From: Pseudonocardia oceani
GTDB lineage: Bacteria; Actinomycetota; Actinomycetes; Mycobacteriales; Pseudonocardiaceae
NCBI RefSeq assembly: GCF_019263585.2
Contig: NZ_JADQDF010000001.1
Location: 5,218,501-5,282,500 of the forward strand
DNA length: 64,000 nucleotides
Direction: 5' to 3'
Part shown: one piece after another, positions 39,668-47,871 of the stretch
Numbering within the stretch: position 1 is the first letter of the stretch
Layout: each line of letters begins with the position of its first letter
Notes under the pieces: generated by a model
The model's input: only the letters and a program-made list of their open reading frames with translations
What the model was told of the DNA's origin: nothing
Databases searched by the model: none
Translations under genes and position numbers: made by a program

Positions 39668-41026
39668 GTGAGCACCTCCGTACAGGCCTCCGACGGCATC
39701 TCGACGCCGTCGGGACACGAACCCGACGCGCGCGGGCACTTCGGCCGCTACGGCGGGCGCTTCGTCCCGGAGGCGCTGGTGGCCGCGCTCGACGAGCTCG
39801 CCACCGCCTACGAGAAGGCCCGCGGCGACCGCGAGTTCCTCGACGAGCTCGACCGCCTCCACCGCGACTACTCCGGCCGGCCCTCGCCGCTGACCGACGC
39901 CACGCGGCTCTCGGAGCACGCGGGCGGCGCCCGGATCCTGCTCAAGCGCGAGGACCTCAACCACACCGGTTCGCACAAGATCAACAATGTGCTGGGCCAG
40001 GCGCTGCTGACGAAGCGGATGGGCAAGAAGCGGGTCATCGCCGAGACCGGGGCGGGCCAGCACGGCGTCGCCACGGCCACCGCGTGCGCGCTGCTGGGCC
40101 TGGAGTGCGTCGTCTACATGGGCGAGGTCGACACCGAGCGCCAGGCGCTCAACGTCGCCCGGATGCGGCTGCTCGGCGCCACGGTGGTCCCGGTGAAGAC
40201 GGGCTCGCGCACGCTCAAGGACGCCATCAACGAGGCCCTGCGCGACTGGGTGACCAACGTCGACGAGACGCACTACCTGCTCGGCACGGTCGCCGGGCCG
40301 CACCCGTTCCCGATGATGGTGCGCGACTTCCACCGCGTGATCGGCCTGGAGGCGCGCGAGCAGGTGCTGGAGCGCACCGGGCGGCTGCCGGACGCGATCG
40401 CCGCCTGCGTCGGCGGCGGCTCGAACGCCATCGGGATCTTCCACGCCTTCCTCGACGACGCCGACGTGCGGCTGGTCGGCTTCGAGCCCGGCGGCGACGG
40501 CGTGGAGACCGGCCGCCACGGCGCCACGCTCACGGAGGGCTCGCCCGGCGCGTTGCACGGCGCGATGAGCTACCTGCTGCAGGACGAGGACGGGCAGACG
40601 TCCGAGTCGTACTCGATCTCCGCGGGGCTCGACTACCCCGGCGTCGGCCCCGAGCACGCGCTGCTCAAGGACATCGGCCGCGCCACCTACGAGCCCGTCA
40701 CCGACGCCGAGGCCATGGAGGCGTTCGCGCTGCTGTGCCGCACGGAGGGGATCATCCCGGCGATCGAGTCGGCGCACGCGATCGCCGGCGCGCTGCGCCT
40801 GGGCCGCGAGCTCGGGCCCGACGCCGTCGTGCTGGTCAACCTCTCCGGGCGTGGCGACAAGGACGTCGACACGGCCGCGAAGTGGTACGGGATGATCGCC
40901 GAGGGCGAGGCGGCCGCCGAGGCGAGCGGCACGGCGATCGCGGAGGGTGCGGTGGCGCCCTCCGTCGACACGCTCGCCGCGCAGCCCTCGCCCGCCGGGT
41001 CCGACACGGGCGCGGTGCAGTCGTGA
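39668..41026 (+). CDS. trpB: Tryptophan synthase beta chain
   Basis: TrpB joins indole and serine to tryptophan using PLP. The 452-residue protein is a TrpB1 type with HFGRYGGRFVPEALVAAL, RPSPLTDATRLSEHAGGARILLKREDLNHTGSHKINN containing the PLP lysine K104, ETGAGQHGVATATACALLGL, CVGGGSNAIGIFHAF and LSGRGDKDVDT. The last 40 residues after the core are a low-complexity tail (EGEAAAEASGTAIAEG...), longer than usual. GTG start after a -10 box. It overlaps trpA by 4 bp. Confidence 0.96.
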   Translation: MSTSVQASDGISTPSGHEPDARGHFGRYGGRFVPEALVAALDELATAYEKARGDREFLDELDRLHRDYSGRPSPLTDATRLSEHAGGARILLKREDLNHTGSHKINNVLGQALLTKRMGKKRVIAETGAGQHGVATATACALLGLECVVYMGEVDTERQALNVARMRLLGATVVPVKTGSRTLKDAINEALRDWVTNVDETHYLLGTVAGPHPFPMMVRDFHRVIGLEAREQVLERTGRLPDAIAACVGGGSNAIGIFHAFLDDADVRLVGFEPGGDGVETGRHGATLTEGSPGALHGAMSYLLQDEDGQTSESYSISAGLDYPGVGPEHALLKDIGRATYEPVTDAEAMEAFALLCRTEGIIPAIESAHAIAGALRLGRELGPDAVVLVNLSGRGDKDVDTAAKWYGMIAEGEAAAEASGTAIAEGAVAPSVDTLAAQPSPAGSDTGAVQS

Positions 41027-41817
41027 GCGGCGCCGGGGACGTCTTCGCCGCCTGCCGCGAGCAGGGGCGCGGTGCCCTGGTGGGCTACCTGCCCGCCGGC
41101 TACCCGACCGTCGATGCGTCGGTCGACCTGCTGAACGCGATGGTCGAGGGCGGGTGCGACCTGCTGGAGGTCGGCGTCCCGTACTCCGACCCCGTGATGG
41201 ACGGGCCCACGATCCAGGCCGCGGCCGAGACCGCGCTGCGCGCCGGCTTCCGGCTGCGCGACGTGCTCACCGTCGTCGAACGCGTCGCCGCCGCGGGCGG
41301 GCGCGCGGTCGTCATGACCTACTTCAACCCGGTCCTGCGCTACGGCGTCGACGCGTTCGCGCGCGACCTCGCGTCCGCGGGCGGGCTCGGCCTCATCACC
41401 CCCGACCTCATCCCCGACGAGGCCGACGAGTGGCTCGCCGCCTCCGACGCCCACGACCTCGACCGGGTCTTCCTGGTCGCGCCGTCGTCCACGGAGGAGC
41501 GGATCGCGTCCACCACCGCTGCGTCCCGCGGGTTCCTCTACGCCACCTCGGTCATGGGCGTCACCGGTGCCCGCGACGCGGTCGGCGGTGCGGCGTCGGA
41601 GATCGTCGCCCGCTGCCGCCCGCACACCGCCCTGCCGATCGGCGTCGGGCTGGGCGTGCGTTCGGGGGCGCAGGCGGCCGAGGTCGCCGGGTTCGCCGAC
41701 GGCGTGATCGTCGGGTCGGCGTTCGTCACGGCGGCGGAGTCCGGCGGCTCCGACGGGGTGCGCGCGCTGGCCGCGGAGCTCGCGGCCGGCGTCGCGAGCG
41801 CCCCCGCGCGGGTCTGA
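41023..41817 (+). CDS. trpA: Tryptophan synthase alpha chain
   Basis: TrpA cleaves indole-3-glycerol phosphate to indole, which is channelled to TrpB. The 264-residue barrel has both catalytic acids: E49 in LLEVGVPYSDPVMDGPTIQ and D60 in the same motif. LITPDLIPDEADEW, FLYATSVMGVTGARDAV and GVGLGVRSGAQAAEVAGFADGVIVGSAFV follow (phosphate-binding loops). GTG 41023 overlaps the trpB stop by 4 bp. It is followed 50 bp later by lgt, the normal actinobacterial order. Confidence 0.96.
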   Translation: MSGAGDVFAACREQGRGALVGYLPAGYPTVDASVDLLNAMVEGGCDLLEVGVPYSDPVMDGPTIQAAAETALRAGFRLRDVLTVVERVAAAGGRAVVMTYFNPVLRYGVDAFARDLASAGGLGLITPDLIPDEADEWLAASDAHDLDRVFLVAPSSTEERIASTTAASRGFLYATSVMGVTGARDAVGGAASEIVARCRPHTALPIGVGLGVRSGAQAAEVAGFADGVIVGSAFVTAAESGGSDGVRALAAELAAGVASAPARV

Positions 41818-41855
41818 GCGGCGACCGCCCGCACGGGCGGCGCGGGGGCGGGCGC

Positions 41856-41861
41856 TAGCGT
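41856..41861 (+). promoter_or_regulatory. -10 box (TAGCGT), lgt
   Basis: TAGCGT ends 6 nt before the lgt GTG; leaderless start. Confidence 0.55.
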
Positions 41862-41867
41862 GGAGCC

Positions 41868-42812
41868 GTGAGTCCCCTCGTCACCACCGTGCTGGCCGCC
41901 ATCCCGAGCCCCGACCGCGGGGTGTGGATGCTCGGCCCGATCCCGATCCGGGCGTACGCGCTGTGCATCATCGCCGGCATCATCGTGGCGGTCATGTGGA
42001 GCGAGCGGCGGTTCGTCGCGCGCGGGGGCGAGGCCGGCGTCGTCACCGACGTGGCCGTGTTCGCGGTGCCGTTCGGGCTGATCGGCGGCCGGCTCTACCA
42101 CGTCGCCACCGACTGGCACCTCTACTTCGGGCCGGGCCGCAACCCGATCGAGGCGCTCTACATCTGGCAGGGCGGCCTGGGGATCTGGGGCGCGGTGGCG
42201 TTCGGCGCGGTCGGCGCCTGGATCGGCTGCCGCCGCCGGGGTGTCCCGCTCCCGTTCTTCGCCGACGTCGTCGCGCCCGGGATCGTGGTGGCGCAGGCGA
42301 TCGGGCGGCTGGGCAACTGGTTCAACCAGGAGCTCTACGGCGCCCCGACCACGCTGCCGTGGGGCCTGGAGATCTACCAGCGCGTCGACCCGGCCACCGG
42401 GGCCCCCGACGACCTGGGCGGCATCGCACTCGACATGACGCCGATCGGCACCTACCACCCGACGTTCCTCTACGAGCTGCTGTGGAACCTGGGCGTCGCC
42501 GCGCTCGTCGTGTGGGCCGACCGCCGCTTCCGGCTGGGCCACGGCCGGGCGTTCGCGCTCTACGTCGGCGCGTACTGCGTCGGCCGGTTCTGGATCGAGC
42601 TCATGCGCACCGACCCGGCCACCGAGGTGTTCGGCGGGATCCGGATCAACAACGTGGTGTCGGTCGTGGTGCTGCTGGGCGCGGTCGCCTACTTCGTGCT
42701 GGCGCCCAAGGGCCGCGAGGACCCGCCCGCGGCGGCGGCGCCGGACGGGCCGGGGGAGAAGGAGCTCGAACCCGCGGAACCGGACGACTCGGCGTCCGGG
42801 CGCACGTCCTGA
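41868..42812 (+). CDS. lgt: Prolipoprotein diacylglyceryl transferase
   Basis: Lgt transfers diacylglycerol from phosphatidylglycerol to the lipobox cysteine of prolipoproteins, the first step of lipoprotein maturation in the cytoplasmic membrane. The 314-residue protein has seven hydrophobic segments. The family signature is GGLGIWGAVAFGAVGAWIGCRRRG, then VVAQAIGRLGNWFNQELYG with the essential arginine and asparagines, and TYHPTFLYELLWNLGV. A hydrophilic acidic tail of about 35 residues follows the last helix. LspA (3871) takes the next step. Confidence 0.95.
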   Translation: MSPLVTTVLAAIPSPDRGVWMLGPIPIRAYALCIIAGIIVAVMWSERRFVARGGEAGVVTDVAVFAVPFGLIGGRLYHVATDWHLYFGPGRNPIEALYIWQGGLGIWGAVAFGAVGAWIGCRRRGVPLPFFADVVAPGIVVAQAIGRLGNWFNQELYGAPTTLPWGLEIYQRVDPATGAPDDLGGIALDMTPIGTYHPTFLYELLWNLGVAALVVWADRRFRLGHGRAFALYVGAYCVGRFWIELMRTDPATEVFGGIRINNVVSVVVLLGAVAYFVLAPKGREDPPAAAAPDGPGEKELEPAEPDDSASGRTS

Positions 42813-42814
42813 CC

Positions 42815-43450
42815 ATGGCGTTCGGGGGCTTCGGCGAGGACGCCGTCGAGTTCTACGACGGCCTGCTCGCCGACAACTCCAAGGCCTACTGGACCGACCG
42901 CCGGGCCGTCTACGAGCGCGACGTCCGCGCCCCGATGCAGGAGCTCCTCGCCGCGTGCGAGCCCGAGTTCGGTGCGGGCAAGATCTTCCGGCCCTACCGC
43001 GACGTGCGGTTCTCCGCCGACAAGACGCCGTACAAGACGCACTGCGGGGCCACCGCGGGCGGGTTCTACGTGCAGGTCGGCAGCGAGGGCCTGATGGCCG
43101 CGGGCGGGTACTACCGGATGGCGCCGGACCAGGTGGCGCGCTTCCGCACGGCCGTCGACGACGAGCGCCGCGGTTCCGACCTGCAGGCCCGGCTCGCGGC
43201 GCTGGCCGACCACGGCGTCGCCACGGCGGGGGAGCAGCTCAAGACGCGCCCGCGGGGCGTCGACCCCGACCACCCGCGCCTGGACCTGCTGCGCCACAAG
43301 TCGCTCTACGCCTGGCGGGAGTGGCCGCCCGACGACGTGCTGCACGGCCCGGAAGCGCTCGAGCGCGTGGTCGGGACGTGGCGCGCGGCGACGCCGCTGC
43401 TCGAGTGGCTGACCGACCACGTGGGTCCCAGCGACCAGCCGCGCCGGTAG
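42815..43450 (+). CDS. DUF2461 protein
   Basis: This is a 211-residue soluble protein of the DUF2461 (TIGR02453) family. The start FGGFGEDAVEFYDGLLADNSKAYW is the family N-terminal motif. KIFRPYRDVRFSADKTPYKTHCGATAG and GFYVQVGSEGLMAAGGYYRMAPDQVARFR are the central motifs, and LKTRPRGVDPDHPRLDLLRHKSLYAWREW the C-terminal one. No enzymatic activity has been established for the family as far as I know. ATG 42815 lies 2 bp after the lgt stop, so co-transcription with lgt is likely. Confidence 0.85.
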   Translation: MAFGGFGEDAVEFYDGLLADNSKAYWTDRRAVYERDVRAPMQELLAACEPEFGAGKIFRPYRDVRFSADKTPYKTHCGATAGGFYVQVGSEGLMAAGGYYRMAPDQVARFRTAVDDERRGSDLQARLAALADHGVATAGEQLKTRPRGVDPDHPRLDLLRHKSLYAWREWPPDDVLHGPEALERVVGTWRAATPLLEWLTDHVGPSDQPRR

Positions 43451-43499
43451 CGCCGAACGTTCATCCCACCGCCCTTCCTGATCGTTCCAGAGAGCGGTC

Positions 43500-43505
43500 T
43501 AGAAT
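43500..43505 (+). promoter_or_regulatory. -10 box (TAGAAT), pyk
   Basis: TAGAAT, one of the strongest -10 boxes in the window, ends 8 nt before the pyk GTG. A weak -35-like TTCCTG or GTTCCA lies upstream. Confidence 0.6.
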
Positions 43506-43513
43506 CAGGTCCT

Positions 43514-44935
43514 GTGACCCGTCGCACCAAAATCGTCTGCACCATCGGACCCGCCACCGCGACCCCGGACCGCATCCGGGAGCTCGTCCAGGCGGGGATG
43601 GACGTCGCCCGGCTGAACTTCAGCCACGGCAACCGCGACGACCACAAGCGCGTCTACGAGATGGTCCGCGAGGCCGCCGACGCCGAGGGCCGGGCCGTCG
43701 GCATCCTCGCCGACCTGCAGGGGCCCAAGATCCGCCTCGGCCGCTTCGCCGCGGGGCCCACGGAGTGGCGCACCGGCGAGGAGGTGCGGATCACCGTCGA
43801 GGACGTCGCGGGCACCCACGACCGCGTCTCGACCACCTACAAGGGCCTTGCCGCCGACGCCCGCCCCGACGACCGCCTGCTCGTCGATGACGGCAAGGTC
43901 GGCCTGCGGGTCACCGCCGTCGACGGCCTCGACGTCGTCTGCCGCGTCACCGAGGGCGGCCCGGTCAGCGACAACAAGGGCATCTCGCTGCCCGGCATGA
44001 ACGTCTCCGTGCCCGCGATGAGCGAGAAGGACATCGCCGACCTGGAGTTCGCCCTCGACCTCCGCGTCGACGTCGTCGCCCTGTCGTTCGTGCGCAGCCC
44101 GGCCGACATCGACCTCGTCCACAAGATCATGGACGCGAAGGGCGCCCGGCTGCCGGTCGTCGCGAAGCTGGAGAAGCCCGAGGCCGTCGACAACCTCGAG
44201 GCCATCGTCCTGGCCTTCGACGCCGTGATGGTCGCCCGCGGCGACCTCGGCGTCGAGCTGCCGCTGGAGCACGTGCCGCTGGTGCAGAAGCGCGCGATCC
44301 AGATCGCGCGGGAGAACGCGAAGCCGGTGATCGTGGCGACCCAGATGCTGGAGTCGATGATCACCAACTCGCGCCCGACCCGCGCCGAGGCGTCCGACGT
44401 CGCCAACGCGGTGCTCGACGGCGCCGACGCGGTGATGCTGTCCGGCGAGACCGGCGTCGGCCGCTACCCGATCAAGACAGTCCGCACGATGGCGCAGATC
44501 ATCGAGGCCGTCGAGGACGGGCCGGTGAACGTCCCGCCGCTCAACCACGTGCCCCGCACCAAGCGCGGCGTGCTGTCCTACGCGGCCCGCGACATCGGCG
44601 AGCGGCTCTCCGCCCGCGCGATCGTCGCGTTCACGCAGTCCGGCGACACCGTCCGCCGGCTCTCGCGGCTGCACACCCGGCTCCCGCTGCTCGCGTTCAC
44701 CCCGACGCCCGAGGTGCGCAGCCAGCTCGCGATGAGCTGGGGCGTGGAGACGTTCCTCGTCGACTTCGTCGAGTCGACCGACGCCATGGTGCGCCAGGTC
44801 GACCACGCGATGCTGTCCATCGAGCGCTTCCAGCCCGGCGACCTCGTCGTCATCGTCGCCGGGTCGCCGCCCGGCACCGCCGGCTCCACCAACCTCATCC
44901 GGGTGCACCGCCTGGGTGAGGAGGACATGGGCTAG
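43514..44935 (+). CDS. pyk: Pyruvate kinase
   Basis: Pyk makes pyruvate and ATP from phosphoenolpyruvate and ADP at the end of glycolysis. The 473-residue enzyme shows RRTKIVCTIGPATATPDRIRELVQAGMDVARLNFSHG, GPKIRLGRF, LVDDGKVGLRV, the catalytic lysine in PVVAKLEKPEAVDNL and the metal site MVARGDLGVELPLE. VATQMLESMITNSRPTRAEASDVANAVLDGADAVMLSGETG is the usual substrate-binding stretch. The C-terminal allosteric domain is complete. GTG start after TAGAAT. Monocistronic, converging on the SRPBCC gene. Confidence 0.96.
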   Translation: MTRRTKIVCTIGPATATPDRIRELVQAGMDVARLNFSHGNRDDHKRVYEMVREAADAEGRAVGILADLQGPKIRLGRFAAGPTEWRTGEEVRITVEDVAGTHDRVSTTYKGLAADARPDDRLLVDDGKVGLRVTAVDGLDVVCRVTEGGPVSDNKGISLPGMNVSVPAMSEKDIADLEFALDLRVDVVALSFVRSPADIDLVHKIMDAKGARLPVVAKLEKPEAVDNLEAIVLAFDAVMVARGDLGVELPLEHVPLVQKRAIQIARENAKPVIVATQMLESMITNSRPTRAEASDVANAVLDGADAVMLSGETGVGRYPIKTVRTMAQIIEAVEDGPVNVPPLNHVPRTKRGVLSYAARDIGERLSARAIVAFTQSGDTVRRLSRLHTRLPLLAFTPTPEVRSQLAMSWGVETFLVDFVESTDAMVRQVDHAMLSIERFQPGDLVVIVAGSPPGTAGSTNLIRVHRLGEEDMG

Positions 44936-44947
44936 CCGACCGAGGGC

Positions 44948-45454
44948 TCATCCCGCCAGCGGTGACCCCGTCTCCAGCAGCGACTTCATATCGCTGAGCA
45001 CCCAGGCGTGCCCGCCGCCGCCCGAGCCGCCCACCGTGCCGGTGACGACGGCGGCGAGCTGCGGCGCGCCCTCGAGCTCGTGGGTGAGGGTCAGCGCGCA
45101 GAACCCGCCGAGGTCGACGATCTCGTGCGTGATCCGCGAGGGCGGCTCGGCCGCGGTGCCCGGGTCCATGAGCATGCGGAACGTCGTCACCAGGCGGTTC
45201 GGCGGGTCGGCCTCGATGACCTCGCCCTCGACGACGACGTCCGGGCACGGGAAGCCCTGCGCGGACGCCGCGGCCTTGAACTCGTCGTTGGCACGCACCT
45301 CGTAGGCGCCGCCCGGGCGCAGGTCGTAGTGCGCGTAGCCGGTGTAGCCGTAGCGGTTGGTCCACTCCGGCTTCGTGATGGCGTCCCAGATCGCCTGGGG
45401 GGTGGCCTTGATGTAGACGCGGTGGACCTGGGTGGTGGTCAGGGTCGAGGTCAT
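44948..45454 (-). CDS. SRPBCC (AHSA1-like) domain protein
   Basis: This is a 168-residue protein with the START-like/AHSA1 helix-grip fold: VHRVYIKATPQAIWDAITKPEWTNRYGYTG at the N terminus, YEVRANDEF, VVVEGEVIEADPPNRLVTTFRML and LTLTHELEGAP. The fold binds hydrophobic ligands, but no substrate is evident. It is overlapped 4 bp (ATGA) by the upstream ArsR gene, a very common pairing in actinobacteria, and presumably acts in the same response. It converges on pyk. Confidence 0.85.
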   Translation of the reverse strand: MTSTLTTTQVHRVYIKATPQAIWDAITKPEWTNRYGYTGYAHYDLRPGGAYEVRANDEFKAAASAQGFPCPDVVVEGEVIEADPPNRLVTTFRMLMDPGTAAEPPSRITHEIVDLGGFCALTLTHELEGAPQLAAVVTGTVGGSGGGGHAWVLSDMKSLLETGSPLAG

Positions 45455-45783
45455 GACGGGTTCTCCAGTTCGTTCTTGAGGTCGAGGAGCGCGGTGACCC
45501 GGCGCTCGGTGAACTTGTCGATCCAGCGGTCGTGGACCACCCGGATCGGCACGGGGTTGAGGAAGTGCCGCTTCTCGCGCCCGGACTTCACGCTGACGAC
45601 GAGCCCGGCCTCCTCCAGCACCTTGAGGTGCTTCATGACGCCGAACCGCGTCATCTCCAGCTCCGACTCGAGCTCGGTCAGCGTGCGGCCGTCGCGGGCG
45701 AAGAGGCGGTCGAGCAGGTGGCGGCGCGTCGGGTCGGCGAGGGCCTTGAAGACCCGGTCGTCGTCGTCCATGCCGTCGGCCAC
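45451..45783 (-). CDS. ArsR-family transcriptional regulator
   Basis: This is a 110-residue winged-helix repressor with the ArsR core VFKALADPTRRHLLDRLFARDGRTLTELESEL, then MTRFGVMKHLKVLEEAGLVVSVKSGREKRHFLNPVPI. The metal-binding CxCxxC of true arsenic sensors is absent, as in the subgroup paired with SRPBCC genes. The start is taken as GTG 45783, which falls exactly at the expected transcription start of a strong promoter; the alternative ATG 45771 (MDDDDRV) would remove four residues and lacks a ribosome site. The promoter contains a GTGAC palindrome, suggesting self-repression. Confidence 0.85.
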   Translation of the reverse strand: MADGMDDDDRVFKALADPTRRHLLDRLFARDGRTLTELESELEMTRFGVMKHLKVLEEAGLVVSVKSGREKRHFLNPVPIRVVHDRWIDKFTERRVTALLDLKNELENPS

Positions 45784-45789
45784 GCGAGA

Positions 45790-45819
45790 AAGATAGGTGA
45801 CTAAAAGGTCACATGTCAA
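45790..45819 (-). promoter_or_regulatory. Consensus promoter with palindromic operator, arsR-SRPBCC operon
   Basis: On the minus strand: -35 TTGACA (45819-45814), an 18-bp spacer, and -10 TATCTT (45795-45790), followed 6 nt later by GTG. The spacer holds the inverted repeat GTGAC-6 nt-GTCAC (45797-45812). Its AT content contrasts with the surroundings. Confidence 0.75.
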
Positions 45820-45851
45820 CGGTCGGCCCGCGACCTGAGAGGATGCCGGGC

Positions 45852-46751
45852 GTGAGCACCTCCACCGAGCCCGAGCTCGCCGCCGACGGGATGCCGCGCG
45901 GCCAGGCCGTCCTCGACGCGCTCGTCGACCTGCTGGACCTCGAGCAGCTGGAGGTCAACCTGTTCCGCGGGGTCAGCCCCCCGCAGAGCCCGACCCGCGT
46001 GTTCGGGGGGCAGGTCGCCGCGCAGGCGCTGGTCGCGGCCGGGCGCACGGTGCCCGACGACCGCGAGGTGCACTCGCTGCACGCCTACTTCATCCGGCCC
46101 GGCGACCCTCGCGTGCCGATCGTCTACGAGGCCGAGCGGGTCCGCGACGGCCGTTCGTTCACGACCCGCCGGGTCCTCGCGATCCAGCACGGCGAGGCCA
46201 TCTTCTCCCTGTCGGCGTCGTTCCAGCTGCCGCAGGACGGGCTGGAGCACAGCACCCCCGCCCCGGTCGACGTGCCGGGCCCGCTGACGCTGCCCGACCT
46301 CGGCCAGCGCGTCGCCGAGGGCCGAGGCGCCGGTTGGATGAGCCAGATCCCGCGGCCGCTGGACATGCGGTTCGTCGACGAGCCGGTGTGGTCCGACGAC
46401 CGCGTCGACGCGTCGGAGGAGCCGAACCGGGTGTGGATGCGCGCCGACGGCCGCCTGCCCGACGACCGCCTCCTGCACGTCTGCCTGCTCACCTACGCGA
46501 GCGACCTCACGTTGCTGGGCTCGGTCCTCGCCCGCCACGACCGCTCCGAGCAGCCGGTGCAGATGGCGAGCCTGGACCACGCGATGTGGTTCCACCGGCC
46601 CTTCCGCGCCGACGACTGGCTGCTCTACACCACCTTCTCGCCCGCCGCGTCCGGGTCGCGGGGGCTGGCGACGGGCCGGTTCACGACCGAGGACGGCACG
46701 CTGATCGCCACCACGGTGCAGGAGGGGCTGGTGCGGGTGCCACGGGGCTGA
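45852..46751 (+). CDS. tesB: Acyl-CoA thioesterase II
   Basis: TesB hydrolyses medium- and long-chain acyl-CoA to fatty acid and CoA in the cytoplasm. The 299-residue double-hotdog protein has LEVNLFRGVSPPQSPTRVFGGQVAAQALVAAGRTV, VHSLHAYFIRPGDP and YEAERVRDGRSFTTRRV in the first fold. MRADGRLPDDRLLHVCLLTYASDLTLL and SLDHAMWFHRPFRADDWLLYTTFSPAASGSRGL are in the second, containing the catalytic aspartate region. GTG 45852 follows GAGAGGA; starting further upstream would run into the arsR promoter. It lies near pyk, as in mycobacteria. Confidence 0.9.
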   Translation: MSTSTEPELAADGMPRGQAVLDALVDLLDLEQLEVNLFRGVSPPQSPTRVFGGQVAAQALVAAGRTVPDDREVHSLHAYFIRPGDPRVPIVYEAERVRDGRSFTTRRVLAIQHGEAIFSLSASFQLPQDGLEHSTPAPVDVPGPLTLPDLGQRVAEGRGAGWMSQIPRPLDMRFVDEPVWSDDRVDASEEPNRVWMRADGRLPDDRLLHVCLLTYASDLTLLGSVLARHDRSEQPVQMASLDHAMWFHRPFRADDWLLYTTFSPAASGSRGLATGRFTTEDGTLIATTVQEGLVRVPRG

Positions 46752-46807
46752 CGCCCGTGGTCGGTGCTGAGGGCGCGTGGATGCGGTGGCCGGCGCCGTC
46801 CTGCGGA

Positions 46808-46897
46808 GTTCCCGCGCGCTGAACCTGCTCCCGCGGGCTCCCGGGGGCGCGCGGGAGCTGGGAACGCGCGCGGCAGACGGGAACGCGCGCGGGAAGG
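46808..46897 (+). repeat. 90-bp direct repeat, copy 1
   Basis: It matches 47018-47107 at 88 of 90 positions, offset by exactly 210 bp. Inside, GGGAACGCGCGCGG occurs twice, and GTTCCCGCGCGC stands inverted to it at the left end, so each copy can form a GC-rich hairpin. Confidence 0.85.
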
Positions 46898-47017
46898 GCA
46901 CCGCTGCCTCCGCCGGCCTGCGATGGAGTCAGCCTGGGGGATTGCGCTTGCGCACCTGTCCCGCGCGGCGACGACCGGAGTTGAACCGCTGAATGCAGTG
47001 GTTTGTGCCGTCTCGGC

Positions 47018-47107
47018 GTTCCTGCGCGCTGAACCTGCTCCCGCGGGCTCCCGGGGGCGCGCGGGAGCGGGGAACGCGCGCGGCAGACGGGAACGCGCGC
47101 GGGAAGG
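47018..47107 (+). repeat. 90-bp direct repeat, copy 2
   Basis: This is the second copy of the unit at 46808. It ends 63 bp before the -10 box of the first DUF3558 lipoprotein gene. Confidence 0.85.
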
Positions 47108-47169
47108 TCGGGTCGATGCACGTTCGGCTCGTCGTGTCCGGAACGGCCCGTCGATCCAGGAGACCGCGC

Positions 47170-47175
47170 TACCGT
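47170..47175 (+). promoter_or_regulatory. -10 box (TACCGT), first lipoprotein gene
   Basis: TACCGT ends 6 nt before GTG 47182. The paralogue at 48243 has TACGGT in the same place. Confidence 0.55.
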
Positions 47176-47181
47176 TCTGGC

Positions 47182-47769
47182 GTGCGGCGGGTGGTGTCGG
47201 TGCTGGTCGGGGTGCTGCTGTGCGCGTCGCTGGCCGGTTGCGTGCGGGAGACGGCGGGGGCTGCGACCTCGCCCGAAGCGCCGGCCACCGAGGTACGACT
47301 CCCTCCGCGGCCGCGCGACATCGACATCCGCAACGTCGACCCCTGCTCGTTGCTCACTGAATTTCAACGCGCAGAGTTAGGTCTCGACGGGGAGCCGAAC
47401 TACGACGTCGCCCGCTCGCCGCTGTTCGAGGGGCCAGAACCCGCCTGCACGACCAGCGGTTACTCACCGCGGGCTGTCGCCGTGGGAGTGGCACTTCCTC
47501 ACGACGGGCTAGGAGCCGACGCCTTCGCTGCGTATCGGGTGCGATCGACGGTCACGATCATCGAGGTCCAGGGCTTTCCGGCCGTTCAGGCGGTGCAGCC
47601 GGAATCGGTGACGTCCTGCACGGTCGTGGTCGACCTCGCGCCGGGGCAGGCGATGAACGTCCAGTATCGCGACGGTGGCGGGCGACCGCCTGTACCTCCA
47701 AGCGATCTGTGCCCGGGCGCTGTCGACGTCGCTGACGCAGCCATGCGAACACTTCTCGAGCTCGCGTAA
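47182..47769 (+). CDS. DUF3558-type lipoprotein, copy A
   Basis: This is a 195-residue secreted lipoprotein. The signal peptide VVSVLVGVLLCASLAGC ends in the lipobox LAGC with lipidation at C20. The mature part follows the actinobacterial DUF3558 pattern: DPCSLLTEFQRAELGL near residue 53, GPEPACTTSG, a paired late cysteine (TSCTVVVDL) and GQAMNVQY. The first 38 residues are identical to copy B (48243), while the rest diverges. Codon 66 is TTA, rare in this genome, and the 3' half uses more A/T-ending codons than its neighbours. It probably sits on the outer face of the membrane; function unknown. Confidence 0.8.
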   Translation: MRRVVSVLVGVLLCASLAGCVRETAGAATSPEAPATEVRLPPRPRDIDIRNVDPCSLLTEFQRAELGLDGEPNYDVARSPLFEGPEPACTTSGYSPRAVAVGVALPHDGLGADAFAAYRVRSTVTIIEVQGFPAVQAVQPESVTSCTVVVDLAPGQAMNVQYRDGGGRPPVPPSDLCPGAVDVADAAMRTLLELA

Positions 47770-47871
47770 CTCATTCGCGATCGCACATCGCTTCGCCGAT
47801 CGCCCTTCTGCACACCGTCCGCGATCTAGCCTGCGCTCCACCTGCTTGGGCTCGGCGTTCTGGAGGTCGCG

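Larger units (their letters stand above)
46752..47181. other. 430-bp non-coding gap with a long direct repeat
   Basis: The gap between tesB and the first lipoprotein gene holds two 90-bp repeat copies and the lipoprotein -10 box. No protein-like reading frame was found between them. Confidence 0.6.

Noticed and set aside
46752..47181. Possible protein genes across the 90-bp repeats
   Set aside because: The open frames simply cross both repeat copies and give near-identical low-complexity peptides; no ribosome site or homology-like motif.
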